Shown here in pieces: positions 23,250-35,384 of a stretch of DNA of 64,000 nucleotides (position 1 is its first letter; the number at the start of each line of letters is the position of its first letter). The stretch is from Brachypodium distachyon. Taxonomy: Eukaryota > Streptophyta > Magnoliopsida > Poales > Poaceae. The stretch is from the NCBI RefSeq assembly GCF_000005505.3, contig NC_016133.3, forward strand, positions 47,581,237-47,645,236, in the 5' to 3' direction. Position numbers and translations under genes: made by a program. The notes below the pieces were generated by a model. It worked only from the letters and a program-made list of their open reading frames with translations, was not told the origin of the DNA and did not search any database.

Positions 23250-24440
23250 CATGTTAATTAAGCTGCTTGCAACGTGGGGGTGCACATCAATGGCTTACCA
23301 GCTGGGCATAGGAGACTAGCAGGTTGGTCTTCTTAGGTCATCTGTGTGTTGTGCGCACATCCAATTTGGCCTTACATGGAGGAGAACTTGCCAAGTAAAG
23401 TATACCCAGACCAAGTCAAAAAGAAGAAGAGGAAAACTGAACATTTTTTTTAGGATGTGATTCAGTAATCCATTCTTAGTCTTTTCGCGGATAATGGTGT
23501 ATGGACCGGATTAACTGTATGCCCTTGTTGGTGTTGATATATAGATTGTGTGGAACGGAACGGTCCTCTTATGTGCTCTGAAAAGTAACCATTTTATGGC
23601 GTGTACGTGTGGTATGTATCACCAATGAGGCAGTGACGATGATGCTTTCCCAAGTAAATTTAAGGATTCTCAAGTAGAAAAAAAAAACTTGGTCAATGAT
23701 CGTTACCTTTGCCGCTTTCTTGAATCTCTTGACTAAGGACTTGATCAAACCTAGGTCAAATACTCAAACTCAATAACCAATACGCTTTGTTTTTCTACAA
23801 AGAAGGCAATGAAAAAGTCCCTTTTGTTAGTAACCACCATTCATGGATGATTATCTTACTGTCCGAACCCAACCTCCACGCGCTTCACTTATGGCTTAAT
23901 GATTTTATTCAATTGCGCTGAAATTTTAACAGTAGGCTAACGATAATATTTATGTTTTTTGTATTTTTAAAAATATGGGAACTTTTACTTTAATTATGAG
24001 CCTAAAACAAAATATGTCATTTTTCTACAGTTCTACTGATCTTATGCTCAACGAAGCTAAAGTTAGAACGGAATTTTTTATTTCTCTATTTTCTCCAGAA
24101 TTTTTTGGACTGAAAAATGTTAGTTGACTCGTCAAAAACTGTCAAGTGTCACGTATGCGAAAACCAAAAGTTGTGTTCTAACGACCGGTATTGCTGTTCA
24201 TGGGTAATTTAAACTTTGTGATTAGTTTAGGGTTGTGATATGAACTTATCTCACTATTTAATACACTATCATGAGAATGTTACAATACTTGATGTAGACG
24301 TTGGAAACCAATTGTCCTAACCATGGCTTGGGAATTAGCTACATATCCAACTGCCTCCGCTCAAATGTTGAAGATTTTAAATCATTTTTAGAATTTCATC
24401 AATGTATAGACAAATATACTAATACCCATAATACCAAATA
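23250..24440. other. Intergenic AT-rich stretch
   Basis: About 1.2 kb with no coding-like frame, tRNA-like structure or terminal repeats that I could identify. Confidence 0.4.
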
Positions 24441-24444
24441 AGTA

Positions 24445-24557
24445 CTCCCTCCGACCCATATTACTTGTCTCAAATTTGCCCAAATATGAATCTATCTACG
24501 TTTAAAAAGCGTCTAAATACATGTAATATTTCGACAGGTAATATGGGTCGGAGGAAG
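24445..24557. mobile_element. Stowaway MITE
   Basis: Ends CTCCCTCCGACCCATATTAC and ..GTAATATGGGTCGGAGGAAG are inverted repeats with TA duplications at both sides. It is 113 bp and closely resembles the copy at 56324-56436. Confidence 0.92.
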
Positions 24558-24559
24558 TA

Positions 24560-25800
24560 TATCCTAAGAAATATATCATGATTTAATTATTTTAATTTTT
24601 AGAATATGATTAACTTTCTATAAATTTAATCATATTCTAAAAAATAAGCTTATAATAATCCTGGAATATCTTAAACAGTATTTAGGATAGTGCGCTGGCC
24701 GAATTTATGCAATCGTCTGCGATGGGTCGGTCTTCCGGGTAGTGCCCCCTAAAAAATAACGTGCGTGTCGGTGTTACACTGTTGCATATCGCCCGTTGCT
24801 TGAGTAGGCGACTCGCAAAGTAAACGTAAGACAAGTCAGAGAAAGTCACTGACTTAGGAGGGTGGATATCACCTATCATTGCTCTCTCCTCTTCCGTGTA
24901 ATTTCAGCGGTCAATAACACGTGGTCTCTAATTTTTACCTGCTCAGTAGCTTAGCCTGTCGTCGGTTCGGTAATTCTTTTACCATCCTTGTGTCACGCAA
25001 AATTGGAATACTTGACGGCCGGCCCTGACTAATCGAGCAGACATAAACACAGGACGACGTGATAACAGCTGACACCGTGACACGTCAACGTTTCGTTCAC
25101 GTTTGTTGCGGTCGGATGCGGCTATGTACTCCACTCAGTCTGTTTGTACGTACGTACTGTATGCTAGTAGGATGGACATAGGATACGTACATATGTCGAG
25201 GAAACATGGCGCAGCAAGGCCCTGCTGCTGAAAGAGAAAGGATTTCTCGTCATGTGCGCATATATATGGCCGGGGAGACAAGCACCAAAACTAGGGTCAC
25301 TCTCATGCATCGCAAGCTTGACCAAGCGACGGAGCCACGTACTAGTTAATGGTGTGGCCACCGCACAACATAAATGGACAAGGACCGGCCGGCCACTACT
25401 CCTAAATCCTAATGCGTACGCCCTCGGCCTCACTGGCATCCACTGTTACTACCTCTGACTGTTTCCTCCGCCGAGCCGAGATTCTGTTTAGCCATCATCC
25501 ATATGCTGCTCATGACATGCTTGTTTGTTGCTTAAGTTTGGATTTTGGATTGGGGGATTCTCTTCTTCTTTTCTGGCTGCGAAACACGCACGAAGATTAT
25601 TTGGGGGTTAATTGGCGTGCCACCGGAAGAAGTGAAGAGCAACGAAGTCACAGCTGGGCCGCTTTGCTTGGGCGTTTGGCAGAGATATTGCGATGATCAT
25701 GCACTGCGAGTTGGCGCTGGCGGTGGGTCGCCGGGCCGGGCAAGGAAGCTAGCTAGGGGACACGCATTAAACAACACCACGCCCTAGCCAACCGCTGACA
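24560..25800. other. Intergenic, no gene recognised
   Basis: Several short frames are open but none has recognisable protein features. ACGTACGTACGT-like words occur near 25150. Possible small transcripts cannot be excluded. Confidence 0.35.
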
Positions 25801-26380
25801 TTAAGGGCCCAGCTCCCACGGCGTTATGTATCGGAGCCTTTGCCGTCCTGGCGCGCATGCATCCCGTATCCATCCTGAGCTTTGCACACGTGGGCCTTTC
25901 CTTTTCCTCGCTGTTTTCCTCTTGACAGCAAAGCTAGTAATAACCTGCCACTTTGGTGAAGACCACGCGGGCGATAAGGCCAAGGAGGATGACGATCGAC
26001 GCTGCCCAAGGCCCCCAGAAGAGGAAGCTTGGGGCTTGGGGCGGGCGAGAAACGCGTGGGCTGGGTGCTCGTTCGTTGCCGCGATGCATGCACGGAAAGG
26101 GCAAAGTACGATATATAAACGCGCCAGCGCAGAGGATCCGCAGCCGAACCCGGATAAAGGGAGGAAGGAGGAGCGTGTCGGGTCGCGGCAGCGCACGCGA
26201 CACACGCCAGCGAAGATTCGCGGTCTCGTGTCCGGGAGGGGACGCTGGCGTGCGGGCCCCTCTCCTCTCTCGCCTAGGCGTGTGGGTGGGGGAGGTACGG
26301 ATGGTGTGCGTGCAGGGCAGATCCGTGAGACTTGATTATGGCAGTTATTATTGTCAGTACTGCTAATTGCGTTTGGAATT
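25800..26380. other. GC-rich stretch with a TATA-like element, function unknown
   Basis: GC-rich DNA here keeps overlapping frames open on both strands. GATATATAAAC (26110-26120, plus) is a good TATA match followed by a GC-rich leader-like stretch. The first downstream ATG gives only a short peptide, so this may be a promoter of a non-coding or relic transcript. No product can be named. Confidence 0.3.
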
Positions 26381-26475
26381 AGTCGTCAAAATATTACATG
26401 TGTCTAGACGTTTTTATACATAGATACATCCGTATTTGGATAAATTTGAGATAAGGAATACCGATCAGAAGGAGT
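26381..26475. mobile_element. Decayed Stowaway MITE
   Basis: The core AAATATTACATGTGTCTAGA...ATAGATACATCCGTATTTG is typical of grass Stowaway elements. Both ends are eroded (AGTCGTC and ..GATCAGAAGGAG), so boundaries are approximate. Confidence 0.6.
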
Positions 26476-26479
26476 AATA

Positions 26480-28490
26480 TAATTTTTTTGGCTGCCGAGA
26501 GGAGATTTAGTGCGACAAGTAATTGCGCAGATGTGTTTTTTTTTTCATCCTTGTACTACGTTGTCAACAAGGGTGAAAAGTAAACGTAGCAGCAGCAGCA
26601 TGGTTGCTCAGTACTATTTATAACAAGTAAAATATTTTTTTAAAATTGTTCATCTTAGGTTGTAGACATGTATGGCTCGTCTGACCCGCTAACGTGTCTG
26701 TTTAACAAATGTCACGTAGACATAGGTCCACCTGTCGAGTTACCACGTCGATTGACGTCAGTTGTCATCTTTTATAAACTGCCCTTCATATTCGTCTTCG
26801 CATCTCGCGACCACTCCCTCTCCTTTCTCCTCCCCACCTCACTGGAGAAGCCGAGGCGACGGCGGTAGACGCGGGCGACTCCGACGGGATATTGCTACGC
26901 ATCGGGCCACGCGGGCCACTCCAGCGAGATGAACCCAGTGCGGCGGCTCCCCGACGCGCGGCAACCGCATCAAGGTATGAAGTCAGCCCCTAATTTCTTT
27001 GATTCCCAACCCTAATTCCGTCGATCCGTTCGATTTCTAGTAGTGGATGATCGGTAGAAGTGATTTGTTTCATAAATTTTATCTTTTTCACGGGTAGTGA
27101 TAAGTGATATGTTGTCCTCCATTGAAATCAGTCAAGGGGGATTTTTTTTTGCGGCTTTGGCATGAACAAGACCGAGCGCCTCATCCGCCGCTGCCTCGCT
27201 GCCCGGAGAGGAAGGGAAGGGGAGCTCTGGCTTGGTTTCGTTGTTGCTATGTATCGCGTCCCTTGCCTTAAGGGCTACTTGTCCTAGATCTGCAATGCCG
27301 AATCTGAGGCTCCGGTATTTTGCTCGAAGAAATTTGTTTGTTGTGTTATCAACATCGAGTTCTCCGGTGATGCTAACTCCGGTTTTATTTCTTCCCTTGA
27401 TCCCCACCTAAAAAAATGCCTCCTTCACGATCTGGTTGCTCCTGATTTCTTCGTGTTCTTGATTGAGGCATTGGATCTGTGAAGTTTCCCTTTTTATCTT
27501 TCAAGATCCGTGCTTATTTGTGTTCTTTGATCTTCCTAAGCAATTTCAGAAAATCAAATCTCTCTGGAGATCTGGGTTCCCTCTGTTCAGATTTTCTCCG
27601 TCTGAGTTCATGTGGGCTGGTTGGTTGGGAGGGGGAGGGGGGGCATGCCTCTCTGTTACAACTTTTGGTCCCTCGATCTTCTCGATCTGTTACAGTGATG
27701 CTCTTAATTTCATTTGCTCGCACTAGAGCAGGACCGGCCTTCGTCGTCGGATCCGTTCTTTTGATAGTCGATGTTCCTCTCAACTTCAAATCGAAGGCCC
27801 GCTTGACGGTTCAAGGACGAGACATCATCGATGCGGAGACAAGGGCCTTGCTATGGCCTTTGTCTGGTGGTTGTTGCCCATTTCAGGGGCTTTGGTGCTC
27901 TCCTCGAGACTGTTGATGCAGATGCTCATCCAAGAAATTTGGCATCAGCAGTGTCTTCTCTCTCCGGTGTTCGCAGAGGCAGTATGCTCCAACAGTCTGC
28001 TTGTTAGCTGGTGGTGGCCGGCAATTCGCTCGTCGGTGGCGGAGAGGTATATAGATGCTAGGGCACGTGTCAGCCCGAGGTGTTTCGGTGGATGCGTGGT
28101 CCTTGTTCGTCCGAATGAAGGGCGTGTGTCCTTGGGCCTAGTTGTAATTTCTACTCCACTCTACCCAAATCAAAATCACATTTCCCGAGCCTTCAAAAAA
28201 AAATCACATTGCCCAAATCAAACCAAGCCGTGCGAAAACGAAGCAACACAGAAAATGATGGACTTGCTCACCCTGTGATTAGGATACTTGTAGAACACCC
28301 TTTCAGGATTTTTCCATGATTTGAAGACCAGACGAACAACTCAACGGATTCCACCTCAAGGACAACTCACCAAGGGCAATACTAATGGAGGGATCTCCAT
28401 TGCAAGATGAGCTACTACTCCGGCCAACGCCTTCCAAAATTCATACTGTAAGAAAATCCTTTGAATCAAGGGAGGGCTGAAAAAATACAT
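26480..28490. other. Intergenic, possible relic transcript, no gene recognised
   Basis: A CT-rich leader-like stretch (26810-26870) leads to an ATG at 26930 with a short GC-rich frame and a GTATGAAG donor near 26976. This resembles a plant first exon, but I found no convincing downstream exon. 27700-28150 has open GC-rich frames without domain features. It could be a decayed gene or TE-derived sequence. Confidence 0.3.
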
Positions 28491-29228
28491 GTCCCTAGAA
28501 AAAGAGAAAGGCAGTCTTGACGCACACACCCGTAGCACAGAAGAAAATGGCAGCAGGCTTCAGGCCGTGTACACGGGCTGTGTACCCATAGTAGCCCACC
28601 ACAACGCACATGCACAGCGCGGCAAACGGCAACGGGCGCCCACGCCGTTACGACTCTCACTTCCCACTGAACAGCAGCCGTTAAAGCCAAGACTCTCCCC
28701 GAAACCCCGCACAATTTTCTTATTCTTTTCCTTTAGGAAACGGAACAAAAATAAAGCGGGAGCACCCAGTCACCAACCCACCCAATGACCCAACCCCCCT
28801 CTCTGCTGCCCGCCTGCAGCACCGCACTGCTTCCTCTGCCCCCGCTGCCGCGCTGTTGGCTTCTTCGCTCGCGCTAAGCCTGCCAAGCTACCCAGTAAAA
28901 AAAACAGCACACCACAACGCACCAGCACCATCTCTCCTTCGTCCGCCTCCGCCGGCCTACAGGAGGAGCTCCTCGCGACCGCCGCCCCCTTCCTCACCGC
29001 GGGAAACCCCTGACAAAGCGCCGGGCGCACGTACGGCTGCGCGCCCTGGTGAGATCTCACGTGGCCGCTTCCGCTCGCCTTGCCTCCTCTGAATTATACG
29101 TCTCCCGGGATGTCACTGATGTTCTGGTGGTGCTGCGGGGCCAGATCTGTGGAGCTGCTCATGGGGTGAGCAGATCGGCCTCCTACAGCTGAATTCCGGC
29201 CGGAGCTCGTCTGGCTCGGGCCGCGGAG
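28491..29228 (+). promoter_or_regulatory. Promoter and 5' leader region of ARF gene
   Basis: A GC- and CT-rich stretch (28780-29100) with many CCACC/CTCTC runs precedes the first coding exon, as expected of a plant 5'UTR. There is no clear TATA box. The transcription start cannot be fixed from sequence. A short upstream ATG at 29109 opens a frame of about 18 codons. Confidence 0.45.
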
Positions 29229-32200
29229 ATGGTGAATTCCGGCGTCGCCGGTGCCTTAGGTTCGGTTCCTTCGCTTTCGCTTGCTCTGTTCTGGCTTTTT
29301 CCGTGCGTTTCATCGGCTTGTTCTGCTCCTTCAATTGAGCTTCGATCGGTGGCGAGCAAATGAGTTTCCAGGGTGGATGTTTGAGGGAGTAGGGACGTGG
29401 ACTTGGGGAGTTGACTCGTTTGCGACGAAGACAAGTCCTGAAACTCTTGTAATTCGAGGCGACTCGGCATTGTTCTACAGTAGTAATAACTGACTTTTAC
29501 TAATATCGCTGTTTAGATTGTTGCTTTTGGCGGACTCGAGAGAGAATTTGCAGTTTCGGTTGCCTGGCCGATACGTTATCTACTTCCTTTTGAATGCTTG
29601 CGAATTCCGATCTGTGAAATGGACAAACGGATATTATTACGGACCTCAAATTCGGTTTTTTCATTGTCGAGTTACAGTAAGCTTGTTTTAAAATTCTCAT
29701 GGTTAGCTTCACAATTGGGCCTACCACGTTGGGTAACCGGTGGATCCATGCATATGTCGAGTTCTACTTTAGATAGTAATAATGGTTCGATTGACTCATG
29801 ACTGTTACAATTTACTCTATAATAAAATAAGGTGAAAAGTCTCTGTGTAGGGAGTTCTCCTTCATATCTGTACGCTTTCTCTCATGATGAATTCTCCTTC
29901 ATTGAAATCAAATGTCTCTGTGTAGGGAGTTCTAGCGATGCATTATACAGGGAGCTATGGCATGCTTGTGCTGGGCCTTTGGTCACAGTGCCTCGCCAAG
30001 GCGAGCGGGTTTACTACTTTCCCCAGGGTCATATGGAACAGGTATTTGTGTTTGCTCTTCTCGGTGCCCCACAATTAGTTAATTTGCTGCTCATTACGAA
30101 CATTAGCTGTTTGTGTTATGAAATGTTGCTTGCTAATTATGTTAAAATGGCAGAATGGTTTTATTTACATGGAAAAACAGTTTGGTCTTCTGTCTATCTT
30201 CATAGCTTGACCTTTTTTTTTGCCTGAAGTGAAGGATCTTGTATTTGAACTGATCATCAATTGCTATTTTTTTCTATAGCTTGAGGCATCTACAGATCAA
30301 CAGCTTGACCAGCACTTGCCTTTGTTTAATCTGCCATCTAAGATCCTATGCAAGGTGGTCAATGTAGAACTTAGGGTAAGCATTTTTGCCATTTCTTCTG
30401 GTGTAGTCTTGCTTCATGCAAGTTTCACTGACATGTCTAGTAATAGCATCATTTTTTGTAGCTGAGATGTGTAGCCTGCTCATCTGTCTTCCTATTGAAT
30501 GCAGGCTGAAACTGATTCAGATGAAGTTTATGCTCAGATTATGCTACAACCGGAAACAGATGTGAGTAAGCTTTTCTTATTTATTTTTCTTCTGGATCGT
30601 AGCCTCCTCTTCTGTTTGTCAGCTTTATTTTTTTCTTTACTATGATGACTTCTCTAAATCTTTGCACGATCATTTTAATATGTATATGCTCTGATTTGTT
30701 TTCCTTGATTTTGTTTTTGCTTAATCAGCAAAGTGAACCCTCCAGCGCAGATCCTGAGCCACACGAACCTGAAAAATGCAATGCCCACTCTTTCTGTAAG
30801 ACTTTGACTGCTTCAGACACAAGCACCCATGGCGGATTCTCGGTTCTTAGGAGGCATGCTGAAGAGTGTTTGCCCCCACTGGTTAGCATAAAGAGCATTC
30901 TGTAATTGCATCCAGAATAATCATATTAAGTATTTTGTAGTACTCAATCCTGTTGTATGTGGTATTGTTTTACCTGTAGGATATGACTCAAAATCCACCA
31001 TGGCAAGAACTGGTTGCTAAAGATCTCCATGCAAATGAATGGCACTTCCGTCACATCTTCCGAGGTAAGATTGTAACCTCACTATCCTGCTTAAAATGTT
31101 GTTAGTGCTACTACATTTTTCTTGCTGCTTTGGTAGTATTTGTTTGAATCGAATTTAGTTCCCTTAGTGTCAGCAAAAAAAATCCAAAAATTTAAGATGA
31201 CATATTGGCATGCATGATGCTTTTCCGAGTGACTTAAGATTTTTATTGTTTCTCCCAGGACAACCTAGAAGGCATCTGCTTACAACTGGCTGGAGCGTTT
31301 TTGTTAGCTCAAAACGATTGGTCGCTGGTGATGCATTTATCTTTTTGAGGTATGCAAGCAGTAGCATTGCACCTCAAAGTCAAAACACATTCGTGTTCTT
31401 ATCTGGTTCTACCAAGTCTGGGTGAAGCTTCTATTTTGATTATTTTTGCCAACTGTTTTTCATCTAACAGAGGCGATAATGGAGATCTGCGAGTCGGTGT
31501 AAGGAGGCTGATGAGGCAACTAAACAACATGCCATCATCAGTAATATCAAGCCACAGCATGCATCTTGGAGTACTGGCAACTGCATCCCATGCCATCTCC
31601 ACTGGAACTCTCTTTTCCGTTTTCTACAAACCCAGGTTTGATCATCTGTTTTGCAATGCTTCCTGTAATAACTAAATGTGCTGTTATCAGTTTTCTTGAG
31701 GTGCCCTTTTTGGTTCCTGTTCATTTGTTCACCTTCAAAAGTAGGGTGTATTTCCCCTGTTCTCCTGATTGCTTATAGCATTATATGCATTGCTCGGTGT
31801 TTCCTTGTTGCAGCAAAAACTTACGTTACTCATCTAATTTTGTTTGCAGAACAAGTCGATCTGAGTTTGTCGTTAGTGTTAACAAGTACCTTGAAGCTAA
31901 GAATAACAAGATGTCTGTTGGAATGAGGTTTAAGATGAGATTTGAAGGCGATGAAGCTCCTGAAAGAAGGTAACTCATATTTATTTCCACATACTTCTGT
32001 TCCATTGTCTCATAAATTGACCAGGCACACCTGATAATGTTTTGTTCATTGTTTACAGGTTTAGTGGGACCATTATTGGCGTGGGGAGCATGACAACATC
32101 CCCATGGGCAGATTCTGACTGGAGATCATTGAAGGTGCTCAAGATTTGTTGGACTTTTGTGGCCAGAATTTTTTTGTTTGCACTTGACATCTAATTATTT

Positions 32201-33592
32201 GAATAACATAATTTGCAAACGAGGTGCAGTTGTATTGTCATGTTTTCTCATCTATTTTCTAAGATCCCAATCCATATGTTCTCCGCTGACAGGTCCAATG
32301 GGATGAGCCTTCGGCTATTCCCCGTCCTGATAGAGTTTCACCATGGGAACTGGAACCACTTGTTGCAACCAGTATACAGCCTCCTCAACCTCCTGCAAGA
32401 AATAAGCGTGCACGGCCTCCTGCTTCACCTTCAATTGCTCCAGAACACCCTCCAGTTTTTGGTATGCGTCCACTATGCTTACTTACTGCAGATTATGATG
32501 TGCGTTTCAGATATTGGTTGCTTTGCATGGCTGATCTCTTCCCCTTTTATCTTAGGTTTGTGGAAATCCCCGGGTGAGTCTGCACAGACTTTCTCGTTTT
32601 CTGGACTACAGCGAACTCAAGAATTATATCCATCAAGCCCAAATTCTATCTTCTCATCATCACTGAATATTGGGTTCAAGACAAAGAATGAGCCATCCAC
32701 TCTACCAAACAACCAGTTTTATTGGCCAATACGAGACACGAGAGCTGACTCGTACTCTGCTAGCATCGATAAAGTTCCAGCCAGCAGGAAGCAAGAACCA
32801 ACTACTGCTGGCTGCAGACTATTTGGAATTGAGATAGGCTCTGCTGTGGAAGCAACATCACCAGTGGTAGATGTTTCTGGTGCTTGTCATGAACAACCAG
32901 CTGCATCAGTAGACATAGAGTCTGATCAGCTCTCACAACCATCCCATGTCAACAAATCTGATGCTCCAGCAGCAAGCAGCGACCGTTCACCTTATGAAAC
33001 TCAGAGTAGGCAAGTGAGGAGCTGCACAAAGGTAATAATGGCTTATTATACTATTTTTGGGTGGTGTTCAAAACCCTATTTTAGATGGCAGTGTAACTGA
33101 TAACTGTTCATCCTGCAGGTAATTATGGAAGGTATGGCAGTTGGAAGGGCAGTGGACTTGACAAGGCTACATGGATATGAAGATCTTCACCAGAAATTAG
33201 AAGAGATGTTTGATATCCAGGGAGAGCTTTCTGCCAGCCTCAAGAAATGGAAGCTTGTTTACACAGATGATGAGGATGATATGATGCTGGTTGGGGATGA
33301 CCCTTGGAGGTAGGTACCCTTGTCGCGATTTGCAATTAGTTGTGTTCTGTTGTCTTTTCGAGTCCTTACTGCTCACTTTTGGATCATGTGCTATTGCAGT
33401 GAGTTTTGCAGCATGGTAAAAAAGGTATACATTTACTCCTATGAGGAGGCCAAGCATCTGACTCCCAAGGCCAAGCTGCCAGTCGTTGTTGACGCCATTA
33501 AGCCAAGCCCGAGCAAACCACCATTGGAGCCTGACATGCCGCAAGGTGGCATGGGAAACAATGCCCAAGTTACCGATAACAATGACTGCTGA
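29229..33592 (+). CDS. ARF: Auxin response factor, ARF1/ARF9-like, 672 aa
   Basis: Fourteen exons: 29229-29259, 29926-30041, 30280-30375, 30505-30561, 30729-30881, 30980-31064, 31259-31349, 31471-31635, 31850-31969, 32059-32134, 32293-32461, 32556-33031, 33119-33309 and 33400-33592; phases agree. The N-terminal dimerisation part begins [20 protein letters not shown]. The B3 DNA-binding domain is about 123-225 ([20 protein letters not shown]), the ARF ancillary domain about 245-330, and the middle region is Pro/Ser-rich with a KRARPP basic patch. PB1 is about 548-640 with [12 protein letters not shown] and an acidic DDEDD..GDDPW motif for head-to-tail contacts with Aux/IAA or ARFs. The non-Gln-rich middle region predicts a repressor-class nuclear ARF binding TGTC auxin elements. 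Exon 1 is short: a donor at 29251 (7 codons) is an equally in-frame alternative to 29260. Confidence 0.94.
29839..29933 (+). repeat. 75-bp-offset duplication of the ARF exon 2 splice acceptor
   Basis: The 20-mer GTCTCTGTGTAGGGAGTTCT occurs at 29839-29858 and again at 29914-29933, with further partial similarity after it (TTCTCCTTCAT). The second copy contains the TGTAG acceptor used for exon 2. The first copy offers the same acceptor 75 bases upstream, in phase, with no stop in between. Confidence 0.85.
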
Positions 33593-35287
33593 ATGCTAAC
33601 TCAATCCTATCTTTTTCCTCTCTTCTTTTGGGATGTTGATCGTGGGAGCCAATGCCCATGATCCTTGAGACCGCTAAGGGTAATCCGTTGGTTTCGTCGT
33701 GGGCCTGGATCATCTACCTAGGTTCGTCCATACCTGCGGTTGGATTGGCGGGGTCCCTCGCCAGCAAGGGTGGCTGGGAGACATAGCATTTCTTCATCGC
33801 ATGTGACATTCATTCATCTTTCTTATCCGCTGGATTTGGTACTAGCCGTTGCATTCGTGTCCAGTGCTCGGTTTTGGCTATGGGTAGAGGAGTGGTAAAA
33901 AAACCCTGCAAGTCCTAGTGTCCTCACCAGTAAATAGGAATATCAACTACCATGATTATCCAATGTAGTAGTACATATCAGCATCATTCATGTTCCTAGC
34001 CGGTGCAAAGTGTTGTTTTTATTCCAGCAACATCCTCTCTTTTTCTCTCATGTCCGGTGTGCTGCCGTAGGCTTGAGTATGGTGGATTGGTGGTGGTTGT
34101 GCTTTTGGAAGCTGGAACTTTGCTTGTGTTGTTGTCTTCCCTGTCAATTGTGTACATATGACTGATTATTGAACTGAACTGGACTAATGCCGTGCTTTTT
34201 CTGATGCTCGTCCCATCATTGTGAGATTCCCATTGTTTCTTTTCTGTGCTACTAGTGGAGTAGCCATGTGGTGGATGCCTTTTTGTGCTTTACTACCTGT
34301 ATGGAGCGGCCATGTGCGTTTGATGATGATAATGATCTTGTGATGTTCAATCGGAAGGGAGGTTTGTCTGTCGGGTTGATTGCTCCAACCGTGCTAGTGC
34401 TGCCCCGGCCGGAATCAATGGAACGGTCGTGGTATGCTGGCATTCGGGTGGGTCATGGGTGGTTAGGTGTTGCTGTCGTGCTGGTTGGTGGCTGTTGATT
34501 TGCTGTGTCAATGTGTGTTTAGTGGTCTTTTGCATCACTATATTCGTGGTGATGTGAGCTAGTTTAAAGGCCACGATTGTGAAGACACATGTATCAAACA
34601 AGCCGTAGCTTAGCTTTATTACTAAAAAGAGAGAGGTAACAAGATCTCTAATTAGATGGTTTCTTCATCTTGTCTTTTCTTCTTCTAGCCCTGACCCCCA
34701 AATCGCCAACAAAACAGCGGCCAGTGAGCAATCGTGTCAAAAAACACCCACCATTGACGCATTATAAGTAACAACTATAGCCCTGGGTTTGAAATTTTGA
34801 CGAACTTTCAATTTTGGCGGGTGACAATATTTTAGAGCTCGAAATTTTGGACTACATTCAAATAAAATTTGAATATGGTCAAAATTCAATGAAATTCACT
34901 TCAAGCAGTACTCGAATGATTGCCAGCATTTTGGGACTGTCCAAAATTTGAAACTTTGCTATAGCCTCAATGAAAAAGTGGCTCGTTTCTAGCTTGTTAT
35001 TGCCAAAAAGGTTGATTTCACAATCTCAAGAAATGCTTGACATGGACTACTGAAGGTAATCCTATTAGACAATGCAACTGAGAGAAGAAAAAGAGAAGAG
35101 ATTGCAGGCTCTATTTTTTACCATCTGCCAATTAGAACTATGAAATAGTGGAAATTCTGTGCAAGTACAAGATTAGACCTGTCTTTCCCTGTAGAATCAG
35201 TACATCATTTGTGGAGAAAAAAAATCTGTGTGTGCCTCTTATTAATCCCTCTAAGCAGCTAAAAATACAACGCTACACAAAATAGTA
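33593..35287. other. ARF 3'UTR and intergenic space between convergent genes
   Basis: The first 600-1000 bases probably include the ARF 3'UTR; no single poly(A) signal stands out. The remainder has no coding-like frame. The convergent RING-H2 gene ends at 35385. Confidence 0.45.
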
Positions 35288-35369
35288 CTCCCTTCGATCC
35301 TAAATTCTTGTCGTTGTTCTAGTACAAATTTGAACTAAAACAACGACAACAATTTAGGATCGGAGTGAG
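35288..35369. mobile_element. Short Stowaway MITE (82 bp)
   Basis: CTCCCTTCGATCCTAAATTC...AATTTAGGATCGGAGTGAG pair along their length with TA duplications at 35286-35287 and 35370-35371. It lies 16 bp past the stop codon of the RING-H2 gene, hence probably within its 3'UTR. Confidence 0.9.
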
Positions 35370-35384
35370 TACATATAGAAAGCC

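Noticed and set aside
25801..26366. Overlapping frames on both strands as genes
   Set aside because: Composition follows GC-rich DNA on both strands; only a TATA-like element could be supported.
28160..28215. Repeated AAATCACATT around an A run as a retroinsertion target duplication
   Set aside because: The two copies are only about 30 bases apart with no insert body between them; more likely a local slippage duplication.
29832..29925. ATG at 29832 as the ARF start
   Set aside because: It lies in intron sequence and depends on reading through the duplicated acceptor; the short exon at 29229 joins exon 2 in phase and gives a family-like N-terminus.
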